A DNA stretch of 25,998 nucleotides, from IMG/VR virus record IMGVR_UViG_3300017963_002325, positions 1 through 25,998 of that record; one strand, 5' to 3'. Below the pieces are notes generated by a model. The model did no database searches, was not told the origin of the DNA, and saw only the letters and a program-made list of their open reading frames with translations. The first letter of the stretch is position 1, and each line of letters opens with the position of its first letter. Position numbers and translations under genes: made by a program. This DNA is from a virus. This document shows, piece by piece, positions 7,198 through 13,719 of the stretch.

Positions 7198-7935
7198 CTA
7201 CTCGTCGTCCTTCTTGGTCTCCTCCTTCTTGGACTCGGACTTGGTGGCGGCGTCGCCCTCGCTCTTCTTCTTGCGCGTGCGCTTGGGGCGGAGCTCCTTG
7301 ATACGCTCGCGAGCCGCCTTGATCTCCTCCCGGAGGACCTTGATCTCCTCTCGCTTCTTCGCGATGAGCTCCTTCTGCTCCTGGACCTCCTTGGCCTCCT
7401 CGACCTTCATCCCGAGACGTTGCGCACGCTTCTCCGCACGCTCAGCGAGACGCTCGCGGATCTTGGCCTCCTTCTCGAGGAGGCGCTTCCGCATCTTCTC
7501 CTCCTCCTTGGCCATCCGCTCCTTGAGCTTCGCCTCCTGCTTCTCGGTCAGCTGGACATCGTCCTCGCCGCTGGCCTCGACCTGCTCGTCGTCCTTGGAC
7601 TCGGTCTTGGCCTCCTGCTTCTCCTCCGACGTCTCCTCGGACTTGGTCTCCTGCTTCTCCTCCGTCTTGGACTCGCCGTTGGAGGACAGCTTCTTGTTGA
7701 GCTCGAGGAGCTCCTTGTACAGACCCGGCTTCAGGACCTTGTCCCTCTGCAGGGACCCGATCAGCTTCATGACACCGGGATTCTTGAGACCGTTCTTGTC
7801 GATGGAGTCCAGCAGCTGCTTCTTGCCGTCCTCCTTCTTCGCGTCATCGGCCTCCGCACCATCCTGGAACGAGAGGATGGCAGCCTCGAGGTCTGCATCC
7901 AGACCCGACTCTTGCAGTTTCTGAAGTGTGCTCAT
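7198..7935 (-). CDS. Highly charged coiled-coil protein, 245 residues
   Basis: The N-terminal 75 residues look globular and helical (MSTLQKLQESGLDADL onward). A Lys/Glu/Ser-rich low-complexity stretch (about 85-130) follows, then a long unbroken coiled coil of Glu, Lys, Arg and Ala (about 130-220), and a Lys-rich tail (RPKRTRKKK). Function is unknown. Codon choice is unusually uniform (mostly GAG, AAG, CTC, GCC), unlike neighbouring genes, which suggests high expression. The start is at 7935, where AAGGAGAG precedes the ATG; a Met 18 nt upstream would place that site inside the gene. A nucleoid-associated, scaffold-like or RNA-binding role would fit the charge pattern, but none can be chosen. 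Confidence 0.8.
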   Translation of the reverse strand: MSTLQKLQESGLDADLEAAILSFQDGAEADDAKKEDGKKQLLDSIDKNGLKNPGVMKLIGSLQRDKVLKPGLYKELLELNKKLSSNGESKTEEKQETKSEETSEEKQEAKTESKDDEQVEASGEDDVQLTEKQEAKLKERMAKEEEKMRKRLLEKEAKIRERLAERAEKRAQRLGMKVEEAKEVQEQKELIAKKREEIKVLREEIKAARERIKELRPKRTRKKKSEGDAATKSESKKEETKKDDE

Positions 7936-7949
7936 GTTGGTTCTCTCCT

Positions 7950-9293
7950 TCACGGTTTGTCTTCCCTCAGTCGCACGAACCTCGGGAAGAGCAGCTTACC
8001 ATCTGGCGTGTACTCCTGGAACCGGACCTCGACGGTCTGGCCTACCAGTTCTCCGTTCTCGAGTGATTCAAGGAATCCGTACTTGTGCGGACGTTTCAGT
8101 CCAGATCCCACAGACGTACGGACTCCGTTGCCCGGATCGACGATCAGAGATCGCACAACTGGATCCCACGAGTTCTCGTCAAGATCTGACGCTCGAGGAT
8201 CGTCATCGTCGATCACCGATCCATCGTACTTGTGGAGCCATCCGAGCTTGGCATCCACAACCTTTGCATCGACGTCCTTGACGAACTTGAACTTCTGCCA
8301 TGCCTCGTTTCGATCGTAGGCGTACGGACTCTTCGGATCCTTGATGACCGAGCCTTCCCATCCTTCCTTGACATAGTCCTGCGTGATCCCTACGATCTCG
8401 CCAGAGGCGGCTGCCAGGCGATGTGGAACATGAACGAGCTTGTCGCTACCCAGAGACTGTACAGCCACCTGGAGTAGGGCGTCTCGCTCGAACAACGGAG
8501 TCTCGGTGGGTTTTCCTGAGACCCATTCGCGGAGAGGGATCGCATCGAAGATGTAGTACTTGAGCCTCTCAAGGCTCGTTGGTGCTTTCTTGCTCGACCG
8601 CAAGATCGACACCGAGTCGTTCCATGCTTCTGCGTAGAACTCTCCGTCGAACACGTACGGTTCACCGTAGATCTCCTCCAGAGCTAGAAGGATCTCCAGG
8701 ATCTCCTCGACGTTGTAGAACGGTTTGCCGTTGCGAGACATCGCCACCAGACTCTCTGAATCGAATCTGCCGACGACACCACGAGCGCCGTCCATCTTCG
8801 GTTGGATGATGTGTGGATAGGGTAGGTCACCTCCTTTGTATTTCTTGCAGAGTTGGACGCCGAAGCGAGGAATCGCACCTGGGAAGAGCTTGTCGATGGT
8901 GGACTTACCCACGCCGATCTTGAAGTTCTTGTTCAAGAACATGGCGAACCATTCGACCATCCCGAAGTCGACAGACGAGAGGAAGGAGCAGATCTCCGTA
9001 CGAGCGGCTTTGCCGACGAGTTCGCCGGACTCCAGCCTGTTCAGTAGGACGAGGAAGTCTCTCCATATCTCTACGTCTTCCTTAGGGGTGCCGAAGGATG
9101 CGCTCCTGTCCACCATCGCTGAGGTCACTTTGACCTGCAACCTCCGATATGGGTTGAACACGAACTTCACGAGATCCTCGAACACCTCCTTGTTCGGAGA
9201 TGCCAAGATCTCGTGGAGCAACTCTTCCTTCTCGGTGCGCGAGGACGTATCTCGGATGTCCTCGAGAACGGAGAACAGCAGATTGAGATCCAT
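7950..9293 (-). CDS. ATP-dependent DNA ligase
   Basis: The enzyme seals nicks in duplex DNA through a ligase-AMP intermediate. The nucleotidyltransferase motifs are in order: motif I KMDGARG with the adenylated lysine K166, motif III-like FDGEFYAEAW (about 215-224), motif IIIa region KYYIFDAIP (about 245-253), motif IV EGSVIKD (313-319) and motif V WQKFKF (332-337). An OB-fold region follows and ends with RFQEYTPDGKL. The first 140 residues form a helical N-terminal domain, as in other phage and archaeal ATP ligases. At 447 residues it is close to T4 gp30 (487). The gene begins after a 111-nt gap carrying a degenerate copy of the repeated TTAAGGG element, so it may have its own promoter. The ribosome binding site is weak (AAGGA, 10 nt). 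Confidence 0.95.
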   Translation of the reverse strand: MDLNLLFSVLEDIRDTSSRTEKEELLHEILASPNKEVFEDLVKFVFNPYRRLQVKVTSAMVDRSASFGTPKEDVEIWRDFLVLLNRLESGELVGKAARTEICSFLSSVDFGMVEWFAMFLNKNFKIGVGKSTIDKLFPGAIPRFGVQLCKKYKGGDLPYPHIIQPKMDGARGVVGRFDSESLVAMSRNGKPFYNVEEILEILLALEEIYGEPYVFDGEFYAEAWNDSVSILRSSKKAPTSLERLKYYIFDAIPLREWVSGKPTETPLFERDALLQVAVQSLGSDKLVHVPHRLAAASGEIVGITQDYVKEGWEGSVIKDPKSPYAYDRNEAWQKFKFVKDVDAKVVDAKLGWLHKYDGSVIDDDDPRASDLDENSWDPVVRSLIVDPGNGVRTSVGSGLKRPHKYGFLESLENGELVGQTVEVRFQEYTPDGKLLFPRFVRLREDKP

Positions 9294-9332
9294 TCGTTCT
9301 GAGTCCTTGATCCCGGCTCCCGGAGCGAAAGC

Positions 9333-9390
9333 CGTTAAGGGTTTGATATAGCTTGTCGGGTCGGAGAATTATCGTTTATGCGATAAATTC
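9333..9390 (-). promoter_or_regulatory. Degenerate copy of repeated intergenic element plus AT-rich hairpin
   Basis: The gap before the ligase gene holds GTTAAGGG (9334-9341), then CGGGTCGG (9357-9364), as in the three better copies elsewhere in the window, but the second inverted arm is missing. Next to it is an AT-rich stem, GAATTATCG (9366-9374) with CGATAAATTC (9381-9390), 9 bp with one bulge. Minus-strand GATAAT lies within this stem and could serve as a -10 box for the ligase gene. No good -35 box is seen. There is no T-run, so an intrinsic terminator is unlikely. Confidence 0.4.
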
Positions 9391-9404
9391 TTGAGGAGAT
9401 CGAC

Positions 9405-9725
9405 CTACTCTTCCTCTTCCTCGAATTCTCGCAGAAGCTCATCTACGAATCCTTCCCGTTCCCCTATCCTGACCCACTCCAGGTACTTGATTCGGTGTTC
9501 CAGTTGCTCGATCCTCTTACTGCTAGAAGATCGCTTCGAGGTACCAGAACTCTGAACCGTAGATTTCATAGATCCAGATTCCTGGACCTGTTTCTTGATC
9601 CCAGAGAACTGAGAGTGACTGGCTTCGATACCGGTCTTCTCCATGAAGTCAGCAAGACTACCCTCAGGATGCTTCCCAAGGAAGTCTCGGATGCTGTCCG
9701 CTTTGGACACTTTCTTCTTAGCCAT
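9405..9725 (-). CDS. Small HTH-like protein with C-terminal coiled coil
   Basis: The 106-residue protein has an N-terminal segment (about 8-47) of the type 'SIRDFLGKHP...GIEASHSQFSGIKKQV'. This resembles a recurrent winged-helix/HTH pattern in which a 'hP' turn is followed by a helix ending in a basic xIKxxV. A Ser-rich linker (50-70) leads to a charged helix and an acidic tail (EFEEEEE). It probably binds DNA or a protein partner. The start has GAGGAG upstream and overlaps the previous gene's stop by 8 nt. The family is not firmly assigned. Confidence 0.65.
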   Translation of the reverse strand: MAKKKVSKADSIRDFLGKHPEGSLADFMEKTGIEASHSQFSGIKKQVQESGSMKSTVQSSGTSKRSSSSKRIEQLEHRIKYLEWVRIGEREGFVDELLREFEEEEE

Positions 9726-10137
9726 TGTTCGCTCTCCTCTTCAGAGCCTTGCGAGCCAGCTTGACTCGCTCCGAATGCTCCAGTCTCTCCTGCGCTTCCT
9801 CGATCTCCCGATCCAAGAAGTCCGTGACCGCCTTACGGGAGGAGAACTTCCGGAGGAACTGGGAGATGTTGAGGTAGAGGGAGAGTCTCTTCTCGGGATC
9901 GACCGGCGGGAGCATCAGGATCGGGACTCCGTAGAAGGAGACGATCAGACGGAACTTGTCGTATGCCTTGTTGCAGTAGACGATCGCCTCGCAGTGTCGG
10001 AGTTTGCGTCCGTACTCCTTCTCGTACTCGAGCATCCTCTTCTCGAGCACACGCTGGTTGTGGCTGACGTGCAGGAGGTTCACCTGTTCTTCCTGGTGAA
10101 CTATCCTGATCGGCAGCAGTGTCGCTGTGTCAGACAT
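9718..10137 (-). CDS. Protein of unknown function, 139 residues
   Basis: Not recognised. The start at 10137 (MSDTATLL) is preceded by AAGGAGG. The middle has a beta-rich hydrophobic stretch (FRLIVSFYGVPILMLPPVDP, about 80-99), which looks like a small soluble domain. The C-terminal 50 residues are helical and basic (ERLEHSERVKLARKALKRR). An HCEAIVYCNKAYD segment at about 60-72 has two cysteines without a clear metal pattern. It overlaps the glycosylase gene by 8 nt and the HTH-like gene by 8 nt, forming one translationally coupled trio. Confidence 0.7.
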   Translation of the reverse strand: MSDTATLLPIRIVHQEEQVNLLHVSHNQRVLEKRMLEYEKEYGRKLRHCEAIVYCNKAYDKFRLIVSFYGVPILMLPPVDPEKRLSLYLNISQFLRKFSSRKAVTDFLDREIEEAQERLEHSERVKLARKALKRRANNG

Positions 10138-10483
10138 GGAACACCTCCTTGTATTTGGCCCAGCACTGGTCACAGCGCGCTAGAAGGTCCTCTAGCGCAG
10201 TCTCAACATCGACGGGATTCACTACGAGAGACAGTCCCTCGAGATCCTCCTCGTCGATCGGTGTCTCATGGAAGTAACCTGATGGCCATCCGCGTCGTCT
10301 ACATTCCTCAACGATGTCGTCGTGCCTCTGCTTGATCATCGAGGGATCGACGATACGGTTGGTCAGATACTTACCTAGTGTAATTCCAACTTGGATGGAT
10401 CCTAGAATCATGTGTATCTCCTTGTGTTCACCAAGGAGATGGTTCTTGCACATGATACGAGTATCCACCATCCACATTCTCAT
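10130..10483 (-). CDS. denV: Pyrimidine-dimer DNA glycosylase (DenV/endonuclease V type)
   Basis: The start MRMWMVDTRIMCKNHLLGEH, followed by an HMILGSI segment and then RHDDIVEECRRRG (about 53-65), fits the phage pyrimidine-dimer glycosylase family related to T4 endonuclease V. These enzymes flip out the base opposite a UV-induced cyclobutane dimer, cut the glycosyl bond and then the backbone. His and Glu residues in the first helix (HLLGEHKE) correspond to the family's DNA-binding and catalytic face. The family's usual N-terminal nucleophile (Thr2 in T4) is not conserved here. At 117 residues it is slightly shorter than T4 DenV (138). A GGAG lies 8 nt before the ATG, within a tandemly duplicated 17-nt sequence and an inverted repeat that could mask it. 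Confidence 0.75.
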   Translation of the reverse strand: MRMWMVDTRIMCKNHLLGEHKEIHMILGSIQVGITLGKYLTNRIVDPSMIKQRHDDIVEECRRRGWPSGYFHETPIDEEDLEGLSLVVNPVDVETALEDLLARCDQCWAKYKEVFHV

Positions 10484-10494
10484 CTCGAGTACTC

Positions 10495-10635
10495 CAAGAA
10501 GACGACTACTCCAAGAAAACGACTACAAGTCGAGCTCCGTCCGATCCCCTACCCACCCCGTATACGATCGGCAGCTACTAGAGCTCTCAACAACACCGTA
10601 GAGGATAATGGCCAATGGCAGTAGTCGTCTTCTTG
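10495..10635 (-). repeat. 16-bp inverted repeat and 17-bp tandem repeat before glycosylase gene
   Basis: The plus strand has CAAGAAGACGACTACT at 10495-10510 and its exact reverse complement at 10620-10635, 109 nt apart. The first arm is also tandemly duplicated: ACTCCAAGAAGACGACT is followed by ACTCCAAGAAAACGACT (about 10491-10524). In the leftward mRNA the arm covers TTGGAG, the ribosome binding site of the glycosylase gene, and the tandem copy supplies a second TTGGAG. Pairing of the 16-bp arms would bury the site, so this is a plausible translational switch. Confidence 0.6.
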
Positions 10636-10749
10636 CATAACTCGAAAGTAGGTCCCGAGACCCTCGGTGCCACCCAGGAGATAGACACGTTGGGCCTCGG
10701 GACCTTGCAGTGCTAGACCCCTACAGGAGGGATCCTTCGCCGGCACCAT
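10549..10749 (-). CDS. Possible small protein, 66 residues (uncertain)
   Basis: An open frame begins at ATG 10749 inside the end of the preceding Cys-rich gene and ends in TAG before the glycosylase leader. Its composition is protein-like after residue 17 (VYLLGG, TYFRVMQEDDY, LLRALVAADR). However, it has no ribosome binding site, it starts 29 nt before the upstream gene's stop, and it spans a long palindrome and one arm of the 16-bp inverted repeat. It may be a coupled gene, or the region may be untranslated and structural. No family is recognised. If it is not a gene, the 237-nt gap 10484-10720 holds only repeats. Confidence 0.35.
   Translation of the reverse strand: MVPAKDPSCRGLALQGPEAQRVYLLGGTEGLGTYFRVMQEDDYCHWPLSSTVLLRALVAADRIRGG
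10650..10719 (+). repeat. Long palindrome followed by inverted copy of hairpin-cassette tail
   Basis: AGGTCCCGAG (10650-10659) and CTCGGGACCT (10698-10707) form a perfect 10-bp inverted repeat with a 38-nt spacer that contains a further short CCCA/TGGG pairing. On the plus strand it is followed by GCAGTGCTAGA (10709-10719) and ACAGGAGG. That is the order seen on the minus strand after the three hairpins at 13946, 15440 and 15959. No start codon follows on the plus strand. It looks like a partial inverted copy of that cassette, or a relic of one. Confidence 0.45.
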
Positions 10750-10969
10750 TGTCGGCGAAGATGAAGTCGTACTTCACACGGACCACGTCGGGATCGATCT
10801 GGAGAGCGAGGTCTCGTGCGTGGTGGTCGCAGAACCGATCCTCGCCGAGGATCAGCATCGCTTCCTCGTCGCAGTTGTCGCAGGTCTCGCCGCTCGGAGG
10901 CACGACACCTCCTAGCAGTTGAGCCATCTCTTCTCCGTCCAGATCAGGGAGCAGTCGAGCCACAGTCAT
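10721..10969 (-). CDS. Small Cys/His-rich (zinc-binding) protein
   Basis: The 82-residue protein has CDNC at residues 30-33 and FCDHH at 46-50, a plausible four-ligand zinc site (C30, C33, C47, H49 or H50) flanked by acidic helices. The remainder is acidic (pI probably low), with a C-terminal KYDFIFADNG. Start ATG 10969 has AGGAGG upstream. It belongs to the run of small leftward genes between 16.3 and 9.4 kb. Function is unknown; phage proteins of this size often bind host factors, but nothing specific is visible. Confidence 0.75.
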   Translation of the reverse strand: MTVARLLPDLDGEEMAQLLGGVVPPSGETCDNCDEEAMLILGEDRFCDHHARDLALQIDPDVVRVKYDFIFADNGAGEGSLL

Positions 10970-10981
10970 CTTCAGAACCTC

Positions 10982-11188
10982 CTAGGCTTCCACAGGGTTG
11001 ATGTATTCCATGCAGATGTTCAGAAGGTCATCGTACGAGTGCGCCTCGCTGAACGCACGTCGTTTGAGCTCCTGAGCCTCTGCACGGTATCCGTTGCGTC
11101 GCAGAGTATCCACACAGATACCTACGACAGAGAACGCGTTTCCATTCGCTCCGATGATCGGAGCATCACACAGCGGTTTCTCTGGCAT
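10982..11188 (-). CDS. Small protein of unknown function, 68 residues
   Basis: The protein has a short N-terminal strand-turn (PIIGANGNAFSVVGI) followed by two helices (DTLRRNGYRAEAQELKRRAF and SYDDLLNICMEYI). This 'IG..GN.F...G...LR..G....A.E' layout recurs in phage hypothetical proteins, but no function is known. It overlaps the HAD-like gene's stop by 23 nt, and its ATG at 11188 lies within that gene, so coupling is likely. No metal-binding or membrane motif is seen. Confidence 0.7.
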   Translation of the reverse strand: MPEKPLCDAPIIGANGNAFSVVGICVDTLRRNGYRAEAQELKRRAFSEAHSYDDLLNICMEYINPVEA

Positions 11189-11510
11189 CCTCAGCCTCCA
11201 GTAGCTGAAGCATCGCTGCTCCGAATGCTTCAGCAGTCATGGTGTTGATCTTCGGGAACCTGCCATAGGTCCTCAGAAGATATTCTTCATCGTCCACGAC
11301 GATACCCTCTCGGATAGGCATACCGTCTGCTTTCGAGTACAGCGCATGCGCGAGAGATCGGATCCACTCCGGAGTCCTCTCGATACATCCAGACCACACG
11401 TGCAGGACAGCACCACGACTCTTCAAGAGAGCGAGAGCTCTCTCCACCTGGTCTCTCGAAAGAACAGGATTGTTCTCGAGAGTCCCTCCTATGTCCAGCA
11501 AGAATACCAT
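11166..11510 (-). CDS. HAD-like hydrolase, small
   Basis: The start at 11510 (MVFLLDIGGTLENN) is set by AGGAGG placed 5 nt before the ATG; a longer in-frame extension to 11609 has no good site. HAD motif I is DIGGT at residues 6-10. Motif II could be HVWSG near 38-42. A VVDDEE segment at about 74-79 could be motif IV. HAD phosphatases normally have DxDGT; here the second Asp is Gly, so phosphatase activity by the usual mechanism is doubtful. At 114 residues there is no cap domain. Members of this fold in phages include nucleotide and end-repair phosphatases. Confidence 0.65.
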   Translation of the reverse strand: MVFLLDIGGTLENNPVLSRDQVERALALLKSRGAVLHVWSGCIERTPEWIRSLAHALYSKADGMPIREGIVVDDEEYLLRTYGRFPKINTMTAEAFGAAMLQLLEAEDARETAV

Positions 11511-11538
11511 TCTCCCCTCCTGTCTAGATGTTCCAACA

Positions 11539-11575
11539 CTGCTCAAGAGACACTCAACGAATGCCGCTTGAGCAG
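11539..11575 (-). repeat. 9-bp inverted repeat in leader of HAD-like gene
   Basis: CTGCTCAAG (11539-11547) and CTTGAGCAG (11567-11575) are a perfect inverted repeat with a 19-nt spacer, between the repeated TTAAGGG element and the ribosome binding site of the HAD-like gene. It would form a stem in the leftward mRNA. No T-run follows. The role is unknown; a leader stem or an operator would both fit. Confidence 0.5.
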
Positions 11576-11597
11576 GGCTGGATCGCACCCTGCCAGC

Positions 11598-11631
11598 GTT
11601 AAGGGCCAAGAGATCCTTAACGGGTCGGTTT
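11598..11631 (-). promoter_or_regulatory. Copy of repeated TTAAGGG / GGGTCGGTTT element
   Basis: GTTAAGG (11598-11604) and CCTTAAC (11615-11621) form an inverted repeat, immediately followed by GGGTCGGTTT (11622-11631, plus-strand reading). The same arrangement is at 25728-25761 and, with CTTAAGG arms, at 16513-16548. The element overlaps the stop codon of the gene at 11617 (TAA is part of the arm) and precedes the HAD-like gene. It is a candidate promoter or operator for the leftward genes downstream. Confidence 0.5.
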
Positions 11632-11970
11632 AAGATCTCGTTTCAAGAGTCCTCGAATCTCGTCGTAGGACTCTGGTGTCAGGCAGATCTCGTCTTCGCC
11701 ATCTTTCTCTTTTATGTAGAGACGGATCTCGACCTCTCCTGCGTGAATCGTCTCGCCAGACCAGTCACACGTCGAACGATAGTTGTCCTGCGAGGTCTCC
11801 ACGTCTTCGATCGTGCATGACTCCAGTCGTTCCAGGAGTTCTTCCTGACGTTGCTCTTCCTGCTCTTCGTAGCAGCCACAGCCTCCCTCACTGAGATGGT
11901 AGCGACCACCACAGTTCTCACAGGTCCTGTAGTACATTCCCCAGTCGTCAGGGACATTGAACTCAGCCAT
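11617..11970 (-). CDS. Small protein with N-terminal zinc-ribbon motif
   Basis: With the start at 11970 (MAEFNVPDDWG; GGAGG upstream) the protein has 117 residues. Four cysteines in CENCG (17-21) and CGC (31-33) form a compact zinc-ribbon-like site. A Glu/Gln-rich helix follows (EEQEEQRQEELLERLE), then a beta-rich segment (IHAGEVEIRLYIKEKDG) and a short C-terminal helix. Unknown function. The stop TAA lies in the repeated regulatory element. The start overlaps the stop of the gene upstream by 8 nt. Confidence 0.75.
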   Translation of the reverse strand: MAEFNVPDDWGMYYRTCENCGGRYHLSEGGCGCYEEQEEQRQEELLERLESCTIEDVETSQDNYRSTCDWSGETIHAGEVEIRLYIKEKDGEDEICLTPESYDEIRGLLKRDLKPTR

Positions 11971-12172
11971 TGTATGCCTCCATCGTCTCACGAACAGCCT
12001 CGGAGAATTCCTCCAGCGCCTGGTCTACATCCATGTTCAGCGCAACACAGAGAGCGACGAACCGTCCGACCAGGGATGCTTGCTCGTCAGCTATCGTCAT
12101 GTCTCGTGCTCTCTCTGCTGCCTCTTCTGCCTGCTGCGCGCAATGCGCACGCATATCGTCTCTAGCGTCCAT
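11963..12172 (-). CDS. Small helical protein of unknown function
   Basis: The start at 12172 (MDARDDMRAH) is preceded by GAGGAG, giving 69 residues. It is all helix by composition (Ala, Glu, Met-rich: AEEAAERARDM, LEEFSEAVRETMEAY). It overlaps both neighbours by 8-11 nt. No domain is recognised. Confidence 0.7.
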   Translation of the reverse strand: MDARDDMRAHCAQQAEEAAERARDMTIADEQASLVGRFVALCVALNMDVDQALEEFSEAVRETMEAYNG

Positions 12173-12428
12173 GAATCCTCTCCTCGAGAGATGCAAGCAT
12201 CTCCTCTACGGTACCTCCACCCAGATACTCTGGGAGATGGCGATCCTCGATGTAGATCCAGACACGGACGCGGTCGATGTGCTTGCAGTCCACTGTCACA
12301 GGACAAGAGCAGCGCCACTGTGTCCGGATCTTCTCCACGCGGTAGACCTCGAGTGGCTCGGACTTGTCTCCGAACTTGGCCACCTCCCACCGCATAGGAG
12401 AGACCTCTCGCACGACGTATTCAGCCAC
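12162..12428 (-). CDS. SWIM-type zinc-finger protein
   Basis: The 88-residue protein starts at GTG 12428 with AAGGAG 5 nt upstream. Residues 38-54 (QWRCSCPVTVDCKHIDRVR) match the SWIM pattern CxCx(n)CxH: C40, C42, C48, H50. SWIM domains bind DNA or proteins and occur in nucleases, helicases and recombination mediators. Here the domain stands almost alone, after a short beta-rich lead (VREVSPMRWEVAKFG) and before a helix (VEEMLASLEERI). An adaptor role is likely but the partner is unknown. Confidence 0.75.
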   Translation of the reverse strand: MAEYVVREVSPMRWEVAKFGDKSEPLEVYRVEKIRTQWRCSCPVTVDCKHIDRVRVWIYIEDRHLPEYLGGGTVEEMLASLEERIHGR

Positions 12429-12642
12429 GGAGACTCCTTGTCCTCGAGTCGATCTTGGAGATCAGTCGGAGAAGAGCATCCTCGATGGAGGGACCTGTCG
12501 CTGTGAACGGAGACGAGTAGTGGTCCGGAGTAGCCTCCACAGACCAGAGTCTCTGTCCGTCGTCCATGTAGCTGTCGACGTGGACTGCGTAGATACCTAC
12601 TCGATTCATCTCTCGTTCGATCTGCTCAACGGTCCTCGACAT
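12421..12642 (-). CDS. Small protein of unknown function, 73 residues
   Basis: The start at 12642 (MSRTVEQIERE) is set by GGAGG 5 nt upstream; a much longer upstream extension lies in the neighbouring gene and is not used. The protein has an N-terminal helix, a beta-hairpin (IYAVHVDSYMDDGQRLWSVE) and a C-terminal helix (IEDALLRLISKID). It overlaps both neighbours by 8-17 nt. No family is recognised. Confidence 0.7.
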   Translation of the reverse strand: MSRTVEQIEREMNRVGIYAVHVDSYMDDGQRLWSVEATPDHYSSPFTATGPSIEDALLRLISKIDSRTRSLRG

Positions 12643-12952
12643 CTTCGCCTCCATTGTAGTTGCATGCCCAGCACTCCTCCTCGCCGTCGCAGAACGTGGG
12701 AGATGTGCAGAGCTCGAGTTGTTCTGGTATGGGCTCGAATCCCTCGGGAGGAGTCCCGATAATGTAGAACAGATTCGAGTCGCCGGGGAGTGGGATGACC
12801 CACGGTCCTTCAGGCCAGGACTGGTCGACTCTCTCGTTGAACTTGGCGAGAGCCTCGTAGGTAGTTCCACTCGACAGCAGATGTGTGTTCAACCGACCCA
12901 ACTCCTTGTTGGAGAGAGGTCGGTACCTGTGCACGAACGTTGGAGATGCCAT
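12626..12952 (-). CDS. Small protein with C-terminal Cys cluster
   Basis: The 108-residue protein has cysteines at about 82, 88, 94 and 97 (LCTSPTFCDG, CWAC) near the acidic end, which could bind one zinc. The front part is not recognised: an Arg-rich start (FVHRYRPLS) then a Trp/Pro-rich segment (WPEGPWVIPLPG). It starts at ATG 12952 with AGGAGA upstream, 1 nt overlap with the preceding stop. Confidence 0.7.
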   Translation of the reverse strand: MASPTFVHRYRPLSNKELGRLNTHLLSSGTTYEALAKFNERVDQSWPEGPWVIPLPGDSNLFYIIGTPPEGFEPIPEQLELCTSPTFCDGEEECWACNYNGGEDVEDR

Positions 12953-13359
12953 CAGATCACTCTCCTGACAGCATCCACAGAGTCCTCCCAGAGGAGACGA
13001 TGGCAGCGATCGCAGTAGAGAACCGTCTCGCCAACGTAGCCTCCACCCTCCTTGATCTGGTCCGACTTACCACACTCCGGACAGATCTCAGGGATAGGAG
13101 CATTCTCCTGTTTCGAGAGCTCTCGCGCCTCGAACGAGTCCATGCCCTGGTCGAGATACTCGAGATATCTCGCCTGTCGACGCTCCTCATCGGAGAGGAC
13201 GACACGATAGGGCTTCTTCGCATCGTCGTCCCACATGACCATATCGCCACCAGGACCATCCATCGAGTACCCACCCTCGGACGACCCGACGATGCGGTAC
13301 CCGTTCTCTCTGTTGCACTGTGCCCACTCTTCAGCGGACAACTCGACATAGTTCGGCAT
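12952..13359 (-). CDS. Small protein with C-terminal zinc ribbon
   Basis: The 135-residue protein ends in a clear two-knuckle ribbon: CPEC at 93-96 and CDRC at 116-119, followed by HRLLWED. The front half has a Gly-rich segment (GSSEGGYSMDGPGGDM) and an Arg/Glu helix (SDEERRQARYLEYLDQ). The ribbon could bind nucleic acid or RNA polymerase, as do other small phage zinc ribbons, but this is inference. AGGAG precedes the ATG. Confidence 0.72.
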   Translation of the reverse strand: MPNYVELSAEEWAQCNRENGYRIVGSSEGGYSMDGPGGDMVMWDDDAKKPYRVVLSDEERRQARYLEYLDQGMDSFEARELSKQENAPIPEICPECGKSDQIKEGGGYVGETVLYCDRCHRLLWEDSVDAVRRVI

Positions 13360-13368
13360 CGTCGTCTC

Positions 13369-13719
13369 CTAGTTTATGGTCGCGTCCGGATCCGCATACT
13401 GCCGGAGAGCGAACGCCAGTCTCTCGAGCTCCTCGTACTTCTGCTTCAGGAGAGCCTGAGCAGACAGCGCCTCTGCTCTCCTACCCCAGCACGGAGAGTC
13501 GAACGTGTGGTCGACCTCAGTGAGGTGCTGGTTGATCTCCTCGAGGAACTCTGCGATCTGCTCAAGATCGTGCTCGAGGACCTGTTTGAGAGCCTCCATG
13601 TTCATAGCGAGGTTCGCGATGAACACATCCTCTGGGAGAGTACGGAACTTCTGAGGAACGGGATGGATCTCTTCCATCAGAGCGATGAGATCCTCTCGCG
13701 TGATCTTGGTCTCTGTCAT
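13369..13719 (-). CDS. Helical protein of unknown function, 116 residues
   Basis: Composition is almost all helix, with heptad-like stretches (LEHDLEQIAEFLEEINQHL and LLKQKYEELERLAFALRQYA). No motif is recognised. The start overlaps the previous stop as ATGA and has GGAGG 7 nt upstream. It probably oligomerises through a short coiled coil. Confidence 0.7.
   Translation of the reverse strand: MTETKITREDLIALMEEIHPVPQKFRTLPEDVFIANLAMNMEALKQVLEHDLEQIAEFLEEINQHLTEVDHTFDSPCWGRRAEALSAQALLKQKYEELERLAFALRQYADPDATIN

Noticed and set aside
7214-8319. Long plus-strand open frames (236 and 299 residues) opposite the coiled-coil and ligase genes
   Set aside because: They are Ser/Leu/Arg-rich antisense readings of two well-supported minus-strand genes, with no ribosome binding site and no domains.
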